In this document: positions 13,241-18,541 of the stretch, piece by piece
How positions within the stretch are numbered: the stretch's first letter is position 1
How the letters are laid out: each line of letters opens with the position of its first letter
NCBI GenBank assembly: GCA_964392915.1
Contig: CAYMRS010000052.1
Coordinates: forward strand, 1 to 18,541
Source: JAAYUK01 sp964392915
GTDB taxonomy: Bacteria > Nitrospirota > Thermodesulfovibrionia > Thermodesulfovibrionales > Dissulfurispiraceae
Reading direction: 5' to 3'
DNA: 18,541 nucleotides
Translations under genes and position numbers: made by a program
The notes under the pieces: generated by a model
Seen by the model: the letters and a program-made list of their open reading frames with translations, nothing else
The model's database searches: none
Told to the model about the DNA's origin: nothing

Positions 13241-14361
13241 TTCACCCCACTAAAGACTCGGTCGAGAAAGCCCTTGACAAGCAACTCCTGCTGGTCGATT
13301 TCGAGCAGGAACGCGTCGTGCCCGTAGGTCGACGGAACTTCACAGTAGGTAACATCGACGAAACGGGTCTTGAGCAGCCGCACCAGGTCGCGCGACTGGT
13401 ACGACGGGTAGAGCCAGTCTGACTGAAATGAGATAACAAGAAATTTCACCGCGAACCGCCGGTTCGGCGGGAAAAGGTCCTGGTCCGCAAGATCAAAATA
13501 GTCCATCGCTTTCGTGATATAGAGATAAGAGTTTGCATCAAACCGCTGGACGAATCTATCTCCCTTATAGTGCAGATACCCTTCAACCTGGAAATCCGCG
13601 TCGAACGAAAACCCGAGCCGCTCCTTTTTGAGGTGGCGGGAGAACTTCTCTTCCATAGATTTATCGCTCATGAACGTAATATGGCCGATCATCCGGGCAA
13701 GGGCCAGTCCCCGCTCCGGCTGGCCATTGGCATAATAGTGGCCGCCTTTCCAGGTCGGATCGCTGATAATCGCCTGCCGCGCCACTTCATTGAACGCAAT
13801 CTGCTGAGGAGAGTGCTTCAGCGATGTCGCGATGGGGATCACCGAGAGAACCCGCTCAGGATAATCGGCTACCCATTGGAGCACCTGCATGCCCCCCATT
13901 GAACCGCCCGAAACCGACAGCAGCCTGTCGATGCCGAGATGATCGAGCAGAATCCTCTGGACCGCAACCATATCCTTGATGGTAATGCCGGGAAAGTCAG
14001 TCGCATAGCGCATGCCGGTTTTGGGATTGATGGACGACGGTCCGGTGGTGCCCCGGCATCCTCCAAGGACATTGGAGCAGATCATGAAATACTTGTTGGT
14101 ATCAAATGCCTTGTCAGGCCCGATCATCGAGTCCCACCACCCCTTACGTCCGGCAGCATCGATGCCCGCGGCATGCGCGTCTCCGGAAAAAGCGTGACAA
14201 ATCAATATGGCATTGCTTTTATTGGCATTGAGCGTCCCGTACGTTTCGTAGGCAATGTCAATCCCGTCGAGCACAGCGCCACACTCAAGGGCAATAGGCT
14301 GCTCCCACTTTAGCAGCTGCGTTGCGACAGGAACTAATGCTTCAGTGTTCTGGATATACAT
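13237..14361 (-). CDS. metX: Homoserine O-acyltransferase MetX (probably O-acetyltransferase)
   Basis: This 374-residue alpha/beta-hydrolase-fold enzyme activates homoserine with an acyl-CoA, the committing step of methionine synthesis. The catalytic triad is readable: Ser154 in SGGSMGG, Asp315 in SDWLYP and His348 in GHDAFL. The oxyanion/substrate segment NVLGGCRGTTGPSS and the GWWDSMIGP segment near residues 74-82 are also family typical. Sequence family and neighbourhood fit the acetyl-CoA-dependent enzyme that feeds MetY. Some MetX members use succinyl-CoA, and this cannot be settled by eye. It starts 25 bases after the cysK stop and overlaps metW by four bases, so it probably depends on transcription from upstream. 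Confidence 0.94.
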   Translation of the reverse strand: MYIQNTEALVPVATQLLKWEQPIALECGAVLDGIDIAYETYGTLNANKSNAILICHAFSGDAHAAGIDAAGRKGWWDSMIGPDKAFDTNKYFMICSNVLGGCRGTTGPSSINPKTGMRYATDFPGITIKDMVAVQRILLDHLGIDRLLSVSGGSMGGMQVLQWVADYPERVLSVIPIATSLKHSPQQIAFNEVARQAIISDPTWKGGHYYANGQPERGLALARMIGHITFMSDKSMEEKFSRHLKKERLGFSFDADFQVEGYLHYKGDRFVQRFDANSYLYITKAMDYFDLADQDLFPPNRRFAVKFLVISFQSDWLYPSYQSRDLVRLLKTRFVDVTYCEVPSTYGHDAFLLEIDQQELLVKGFLDRVFSGVK

Positions 14362-14386
14362 GACTTCCCCCGTGTAAAGTTCTCAG

Positions 14387-15322
14387 CTACTCCGCCTCGT
14401 CCTGGAAAAGCCAGGTGGAAAGATACCGCTCGCCGGTGTCAGGCAGGATGGCAACGATTATCTTGCCCGCCGACTCAGGCCGCTTCGCAATCTGCAATGC
14501 AGCCCAGAGCGCCGCGCCGCTTGATATTCCTGCCAGGATGCCCTCTTTTTTTGCTAAACGCCGCGCTGTTTTTCCCGCATTGATATGGGTCACCTGAATA
14601 ATTTCATCTATGACTTCTGTATTCAGGACCTTCGGGACAAATCCCGCGCCAATGCCCTGAATTTTATGCGGGCCGGGATTGCCGCCCGAAAGCACCGGCG
14701 AATCAGCCGGCTCGACCGCAACTATTTTCACCCCAGGCTTGCGCTCCTTCAGCATCTCGCCAACGCCGGTAATTGTACCTCCAGTGCCAACACCGGCAAC
14801 GAAAACATCCACAGCGCCGTCAGTGTCTCTCCAGAGTTCCTCGCCCGTCGTTCTGCGATGAGCCTCCGGATTTGCCGGGTTTTCGAACTGCTGCGGTATC
14901 ATGCTGCCCGGAATGCTTTTCTGAAGCTCCTCCGCTTTTTCGATGGCCCCGCGCATGCCCTTTGCGCCTTCCGTCAGCACTAATTCGGCCCCGAATATTT
15001 TCAGAAGCTGCCGCCGTTCGACGCTCATCGTTTCCGGCATGGTCAGAATCAGCCGATAGCCCCGAACAGCGGCGGTAAAGGCAAGGCCAATGCCGGTGTT
15101 TCCGCTGGTCGGCTCAATAATCACGCCGCCTGCCTTGAGAATGCCGGCTTTTTCCGCGGCTTCGATCATGGCAACGCCGATTCGCTCTTTCACGCATGAG
15201 ACCGGATTGAACGATTCCAGCTTCACCAGCACTGTTGCCATGGAGTCGCCCGCGAGGCGATTGATTTTCACGAGCGGCGTATTGCCGACCGTCTGGGTAA
15301 TGTTTTCAAAAATCCGCGCCAT
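14387..15322 (-). CDS. cysK: Cysteine synthase (O-acetylserine sulfhydrylase)
   Basis: This 311-residue PLP enzyme would make cysteine from O-acetylserine and sulfide. The PLP lysine is K45 in NPVSCVKERIG (most members read SVKDRIG). The substrate loop PTSGNTG is at 71-77, the phosphate-binding GTGGT at 179-183, and SSGAA at 268-272. Length and the C-terminal PDTGERYLSTWLF segment are typical of CysK/CysM. A cystathionine beta-synthase activity (as in MccA) is possible for close relatives and cannot be excluded. The ATG at 15322 has GGGAGAGG upstream. No serine acetyltransferase gene is in the window to supply O-acetylserine. Confidence 0.93.
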   Translation of the reverse strand: MARIFENITQTVGNTPLVKINRLAGDSMATVLVKLESFNPVSCVKERIGVAMIEAAEKAGILKAGGVIIEPTSGNTGIGLAFTAAVRGYRLILTMPETMSVERRQLLKIFGAELVLTEGAKGMRGAIEKAEELQKSIPGSMIPQQFENPANPEAHRRTTGEELWRDTDGAVDVFVAGVGTGGTITGVGEMLKERKPGVKIVAVEPADSPVLSGGNPGPHKIQGIGAGFVPKVLNTEVIDEIIQVTHINAGKTARRLAKKEGILAGISSGAALWAALQIAKRPESAGKIIVAILPDTGERYLSTWLFQDEAE

Positions 15323-15383
15323 GATCCTCTCCCTTTTGAGTGCCGAAGCCGGAAATGACAGAAGGCTGAGCGTGAGAGGAGTT

Positions 15384-15395
15384 GTGCAATTGCAC
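15384..15395. repeat. 12-bp perfect palindrome upstream of cysK
   Basis: GTGCAATTGCAC is a perfect palindrome in the 139-base gap between the nearer metY copy and cysK, about 60 bases before the cysK start. It does not resemble the dyads of the metY promoters. It could be an operator or chance. No matching promoter was recognised. Confidence 0.25.
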
Positions 15396-15461
15396 CGATT
15401 GTTTCCTTTAACTTCCTCACTTCGTCCTTCCGAGTCGCTGCGCTTCCGGGCATCGCGCTTT

Positions 15462-16763
15462 TCAGATTGTTTTCAATGCCTGTTCTATATCTGCAATGAT
15501 ATCGTCAACATGCTCAATCCCTATGGAAAGGCGAACATAGTCCGCAGTTACCCCTGTCGATTTTTGCTGTTCCTCAGTCAACTGCTGATGAGTTGTGCTT
15601 GCCGGATGAACGGCGAGCGTCTTTGCATCGCCTATGTTTGCGACATGCGAAATAAGCTTAAGCGAATCAATAAACGTCTTGCCCGCCGCAAGCCCGCCCT
15701 TGATGCCGAAGCCGATGATAGCGCCGGCGCCAAGCTTCAGGTATTTATCTGCTTTGGATTTCTCAGGGCTCGATGCCAGCCCCGGATAGCTCACCCACGT
15801 CACCTTCGGATGTTTTTCAAGATATTGAGCTACTTTCAGCGAATTATCTGCATGCCGTTCCATGCGCAGATGCAGCGTTTCAAGCCCCTGCAGGAAAAGA
15901 AACGAGTTGAACGGTGAAATGCACGGTCCCATATCCCGGAGAAGCGTAACCCTCGCCTTGATGATGTAGGCAACGTTTCCGAGCGGCTGCAGTGCTTCGA
16001 CAAAGTTGATTCCGTGATAACTCGGCTCTGGATCCGCAATAAGCGGAAACTTTGAACTGCCGTCCGGTTGCTTCACGGTCCAGTCGAATCTGCCTGAGTC
16101 GACGATAACTCCACCCATTGATGTCCCATGCCCGCCGATAAACTTCGTCGCTGAATATACAATAATATCTACTCCATAATCGAACGGGCGAAGCAGGTAT
16201 GGGCTGACCGTGTTGTCGAGAATAAACGGCAGATGATTCGCATGCGCAATGGCCGCCACCGCTTCAATATCCGTCACATTCAGCTTCGGGTTGCCGATGC
16301 TTTCGGCGAAAATCGCCTTTGTCTTTGCTGTAATCGCCTTCTCAAGGTTTTTCGGATCGCCGGAATCGACAAGATTGACCGTGATGCCGAATTTTTTAAA
16401 GGTATTCCGGAAAAGACTGAACGTGCCACCGTAAAGATTGTCGAAAGAGACAATTTCGTCGCCGCTTTGCGCGATGTTCAGCAGCGCCAGAACTATGGCG
16501 GACTGACCTGACGCAAGCGCAAGGGCGCCGACTCCGCCTTCCAGCTGAGTCATGCGATTTTCAAAAACATCGGTCGTAGGATTCTGGAGCCGCGTGTAGA
16601 TGTTGCCGAACTCTTTCAGTGCGAAGAGACTCGCAGCATGGTCGGTGCTCTTGAAGGTGTATGCCGATGTCTGATAAATCGGAACCGCGCGTGAACCGGT
16701 CGTCGGGTCAGGCACCTGCCCGCCATGCAGCAATATAGTTTCCGGCCTGTAACTTTGTGTCAT
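15462..16763 (-). CDS. metY: O-acetylhomoserine sulfhydrylase, copy A
   Basis: This 433-residue PLP enzyme of the Cys/Met family would make homocysteine directly from O-acetylhomoserine and sulfide. The PLP lysine is K207 in YSATKFIGGHGTS and Asp183 lies in ILDNTV. The ~430-residue length and the long C-terminal domain separate it from ~380-residue MetB/MetC proteins. It differs from copy B at about 81 of 433 positions by direct comparison, about 81% identity, with no gaps. The ATG at 16763 is chosen because AGGAGG lies six bases upstream; the in-frame extension to 16802 runs into the leader. It has its own promoter and dyad and lies upstream of cysK. Confidence 0.93.
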   Translation of the reverse strand: MTQSYRPETILLHGGQVPDPTTGSRAVPIYQTSAYTFKSTDHAASLFALKEFGNIYTRLQNPTTDVFENRMTQLEGGVGALALASGQSAIVLALLNIAQSGDEIVSFDNLYGGTFSLFRNTFKKFGITVNLVDSGDPKNLEKAITAKTKAIFAESIGNPKLNVTDIEAVAAIAHANHLPFILDNTVSPYLLRPFDYGVDIIVYSATKFIGGHGTSMGGVIVDSGRFDWTVKQPDGSSKFPLIADPEPSYHGINFVEALQPLGNVAYIIKARVTLLRDMGPCISPFNSFLFLQGLETLHLRMERHADNSLKVAQYLEKHPKVTWVSYPGLASSPEKSKADKYLKLGAGAIIGFGIKGGLAAGKTFIDSLKLISHVANIGDAKTLAVHPASTTHQQLTEEQQKSTGVTADYVRLSIGIEHVDDIIADIEQALKTI

Positions 16764-16792
16764 TAAATTCCTCCTGAAGCCACGAAAAATTC

Positions 16793-16815
16793 GGGCGGCC
16801 ACTGCAAGGCCGACC
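16793..16815 (-). other. Leader hairpin of metY copy A
   Basis: On the minus strand GGTCGGCC, a 7-base loop and GGCCGCCC can pair with one mismatch. The same CGGCCTTG-AG-GGCC core occurs at the matching place in the leader of copy B. It lies between the transcription start and the ribosome binding site and may be a regulatory or stability element. No known riboswitch class was recognised. Confidence 0.35.
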
Positions 16816-16846
16816 GGTCGTCAAGGGGACCTCAAGACCTTCCCTG

Positions 16847-16866
16847 ATAATCCCTATCGGGTTTAT
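16847..16866 (-). promoter_or_regulatory. 20-bp dyad operator at the metY copy A promoter
   Basis: The plus-strand sequence ATAATCCCTATCGGGTTTAT fits the symmetric pattern ATAA-N-CCC-N-AT-N-GGG-N-TTAT with every paired base matching. It begins two bases downstream of the TAAAAT -10, over the expected start of transcription, so a protein bound here should repress. A closely related dyad is at the same place in copy B. The Rrf2 protein encoded at 10992-11441 is the suggested binder (inference). Confidence 0.65.
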
Positions 16867-16868
16867 AG

Positions 16869-16898
16869 ATTTTATAAAAGACGCCTCTCTTCTGTCAA
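16869..16898 (-). promoter_or_regulatory. Promoter of metY copy A
   Basis: The -35 TTGACA (16893-16898) is perfect. The -10 is TAAAAT (16869-16874, spacing 18) or the overlapping TATAAA (16871-16876, spacing 16). It lies just inside the 3' gap after copy B, so copy A can be transcribed independently. Confidence 0.7.
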
Positions 16899-16930
16899 CA
16901 TAAACGATGTAACTTCCCAAGGTTCCCTGC

Positions 16931-18232
16931 CTATGCCTTATCCAGAGCCTGCTCCAGATCTGCAAGGATATCGTCAATGTGTTCAATGCCGACGGACAAA
17001 CGTACAAAGTCCGGGCTGACACCGGTAGCCCGCTGCTCTTCTTCCGAGAGCTGCTGGTGCGTGGTGCTGGCAGGATGAATGGCGAGTGTCTTTGCGTCAC
17101 CGACGTTTGCAAGATGAGATATCAACTGCAGCGCGTCGATGAATTTCTTTCCGGCAGACAACCCGCCCTTAATGCCGAATCCTATGATTGCGCCACTGCC
17201 GAGCCTGAGGTATTTATCGGCCTTTGCTTTTTCGGGACCCGACGCGAGACCCGGATAGTTCACCCATGCTACTTTAGGATGTTTTTCAAGAAACTGAGCC
17301 GTTTTCAGAGCATTCTCCGCGTGGCGCTCCATGCGCAGGTGCAGCGTTTCGAGCCCCTGGATAAACTGGAAGGAGTTGAACGGCGACACAGCCGGCCCCA
17401 GATCTCGCAGCAATGTTACGCGTGCTTTTATGATATAAGCTACATTGCCGATCGGTTTCAACGCTTCGACAAAGTTGAGGCCGTGATAGCTCGGATCCGG
17501 GTCCGCGATTAGCGGGAATTTTGAGCTGCCGTCCGGCTGTTTGACCGTCCAGTCGAACCTGCCGGAATCGACAATGACGCCGCCGATGGAGGTTCCATGT
17601 CCGCCGATAAATTTGGTTGCCGAGTAGACTGCAATGTCAACCCCATGCTTAAAAGGCTTCAGCAGGTAAGGGCATACCGTGTTATCAAGAACAAAGGGCA
17701 GCTTGCTGGCGTAAGCGATTGAGGCTACGAGTTCCAGATCGGTCACATTCAGTTTCGGATTGCCGATGCTCTCCGCATAGATTGCCTTGGTCTTCGGGGT
17801 AATTGCCTGCTTCAGGCTTTCCGGAGTGCTCGAGGCGACAAACCTTACGGTGATGCCGAATTTCGCAAATGTGTACTTAAAGAGGCTGTAGGTTCCGCCA
17901 TAGAGGTTGTCAAATGAGACAATCTCGTCGCCTGCCTGGGCGATATTCAGAAGCGCAAGGGCGATGGCCGATTGGCCTGAGGCAACCGCAAGAGCCCCGA
18001 CGCCGCCTTCAAGCTGTGCCATCCGCTGCTCGAAAACGTCCGTGGTCGGGTTCATAAGGCGGGTATAGATGTTGCCGAACTCTTTGAGTCCGAAAAGATT
18101 TGCCGCGTGTTCCGTGCTTTTGAACTGATACGAAGTCGTCTGGTAAATCGGCACTGCGCGGGAGCCTGTCGTCGGGTCAGGCACCTGCCCGCCATGCAGC
18201 AAAATGGTCTCCGGCCTGTAGTTCTGCGTCAT
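16931..18232 (-). CDS. metY: O-acetylhomoserine sulfhydrylase, copy B
   Basis: This second 433-residue O-acetylhomoserine sulfhydrylase is about 81% identical to copy A without gaps. The PLP lysine region YSATKFIGGHGTS and LDNTV are kept, as are all other long conserved blocks. Differences are spread along the whole protein and many are conservative, so both copies look active rather than one decaying. The ATG at 18232 has GGAGG about six bases upstream. The gene is first in the sulfur cluster. Its own promoter and dyad lie upstream, close to an IS256-family fragment. Divergence of this size means the duplication is not recent; specialisation (substrate or expression) is possible but not visible. 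Confidence 0.93.
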   Translation of the reverse strand: MTQNYRPETILLHGGQVPDPTTGSRAVPIYQTTSYQFKSTEHAANLFGLKEFGNIYTRLMNPTTDVFEQRMAQLEGGVGALAVASGQSAIALALLNIAQAGDEIVSFDNLYGGTYSLFKYTFAKFGITVRFVASSTPESLKQAITPKTKAIYAESIGNPKLNVTDLELVASIAYASKLPFVLDNTVCPYLLKPFKHGVDIAVYSATKFIGGHGTSIGGVIVDSGRFDWTVKQPDGSSKFPLIADPDPSYHGLNFVEALKPIGNVAYIIKARVTLLRDLGPAVSPFNSFQFIQGLETLHLRMERHAENALKTAQFLEKHPKVAWVNYPGLASGPEKAKADKYLRLGSGAIIGFGIKGGLSAGKKFIDALQLISHLANVGDAKTLAIHPASTTHQQLSEEEQRATGVSPDFVRLSVGIEHIDDILADLEQALDKA

Positions 18233-18261
18233 CGCAATCCTCCAAAAATAATAATAATTCC

Positions 18262-18282
18262 GGCAGGCCGCTCAAGGCCGCC
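18262..18282 (-). other. Leader hairpin of metY copy B
   Basis: On the minus strand GGCGGCC, a 6-base loop and GGCC-T-GCC can pair with one bulged T. The core sequence and position match the leader hairpin of copy A, showing that the duplicated unit includes the 5' leader. Confidence 0.35.
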
Positions 18283-18314
18283 CAATCCGTTCGGTATTCT
18301 GCAAGCTATGCCAC

Positions 18315-18334
18315 ATAATCCCTATCGGATTTGT
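18315..18334 (-). promoter_or_regulatory. 20-bp dyad operator at the metY copy B promoter
   Basis: The plus-strand sequence ATAATCCCTATCGGATTTGT matches the copy A site at 18 of 20 positions. The left half-site (ATAATCCC) is intact; the right half (GGATTTGT) has two changes that weaken the symmetry. It begins two bases downstream of the proposed -10, as in copy A, and may therefore be a weaker site for the same repressor. Confidence 0.6.
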
Positions 18335-18336
18335 AG

Positions 18337-18366
18337 AGTTTAAGGAAGCAAAAGTGTTTTTGTCAA
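18337..18366 (-). promoter_or_regulatory. Promoter of metY copy B
   Basis: The -35 TTGACA (18361-18366) is perfect. The -10 is TAAACT (18337-18342, spacing 18) or the overlapping TTAAAC (18338-18343, spacing 17). The geometry of -35, -10 and dyad is identical to copy A. Confidence 0.65.
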
Positions 18367-18404
18367 TCTTTATTTGAATGGACGCGATAAAAAGTCTGCA
18401 ATAG

Positions 18405-18541
18405 GGAGCAAAGTTCTGGCTCCAGATACTGACGGAGCTGAAAAATCGGAGGATAGAGGACATATTCATCATCTGCGTTGACGGGTTGAAGGGACTGCCT
18501 GAGGCAATAGAGGCAGCATATCCCCAGACACAGGTGCAGTT
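18405..18541 (+). pseudogene. IS256-family (mutator) transposase fragment, 5'-truncated, runs off window
   Basis: The plus-strand frame from 18405 translates as GAKFWLQILTELKNRR, then IEDIFIICVDGLKGLPEAIE, then AAYPQTQVQ at the window edge. This matches the middle of IS256-family transposases, where GAKFWLxVLTELKNRG...CVDGLKGFPEAI is highly conserved. The Asp in CVDG is the expected second catalytic residue of the DDE triad. A TAG stop directly precedes the frame (18402-18404), and the bases before it do not encode the LWIGENE-type sequence expected there, so the N-terminal half is missing. The rest lies beyond the window. The break is about 36 bases from the -35 of the metY copy B promoter. 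Confidence 0.85.

Noticed and set aside
15520..15535. CCCTATGG sequence resembling a half of the metY dyad
   Set aside because: It lies within the metY copy A coding region, lacks the second half-site and is not near a promoter.
15090..15917. 275-codon plus-strand frame across cysK and metY copy A
   Set aside because: It spans the antisense of two conserved genes and their gap, and shows no recognisable domain.
16764..16930. SAM riboswitch in the metY leaders
   Set aside because: Only a simple hairpin is seen; the conserved cores of SAM-I and SAM-II were not found in either leader.

Overview
The window looks like chromosomal DNA of a Gram-negative bacterium of moderately high GC. It carries a lipid A kinase (LpxK) and a FadL-type outer-membrane channel. 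The mix of MetX/MetW, a cysteine-rich Rrf2 regulator, a HrcA/CIRCE-type heat-shock site, an Aas-like acyl-ACP synthetase and a ferredoxin-nitroreductase fusion would suit Desulfobacterota or Nitrospirota, but that placement is inference. Both edges carry mobile-element traces: a hairpin resembling an IS200/IS605 right end or omega-RNA 3' end at 1-52, and a 5'-truncated IS256-family transposase fragment running off the right edge at 18405-18541.

Layout from left to right. Positions 53-436 are non-coding and hold one sequence resembling a CRISPR repeat. lpxK (minus) is divergent from a fadL-like gene and an Aas-type AMP-forming ligase (plus), a plausible lipid uptake and activation pair. A strong hairpin separates these from three tandem small heat-shock protein genes (minus), read from one sigma70-type promoter that overlaps a perfect CIRCE operator. 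A second minus-strand block holds pyrE, a cysteine-rich YkgJ-like protein and a four-TPR protein. A Dabb-domain protein and a PilZ protein with an inserted CxxCxxC motif lie upstream of pyrE on the same strand. A two-domain 4Fe-4S/nitroreductase gene runs on the plus strand.

The right half (10268-18232, all minus) is a sulfur amino-acid cluster. In transcription order it holds two tandem O-acetylhomoserine sulfhydrylase genes (metY-like, about 81% identical by eye), cysK, metX, metW, a cystathionine gamma-synthase/lyase gene, an Rrf2-family regulator, a GNAT acetyltransferase and a 55-residue two-helix membrane protein. metX-metW, metW-metB and rrf2-GNAT overlap at their stop/start codons. 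MetX would activate homoserine, MetY would fix sulfide directly into homocysteine, CysK would make cysteine, and the 379-residue PLP enzyme would link cysteine and homocysteine. Each metY copy has its own promoter of matching geometry, with a 20-bp dyad just downstream of the -10 element. The Rrf2 protein encoded in the cluster is the natural candidate repressor.

Most of the window is recognisable housekeeping or metabolic DNA. The observations most worth following are the duplicated metY units with their shared dyad and leader hairpin, the unusual cysteine spacing of the Rrf2 regulator, the PilZ protein with a cysteine motif, the CIRCE-controlled sHSP triplet, and the mobile-element remnants at both edges.
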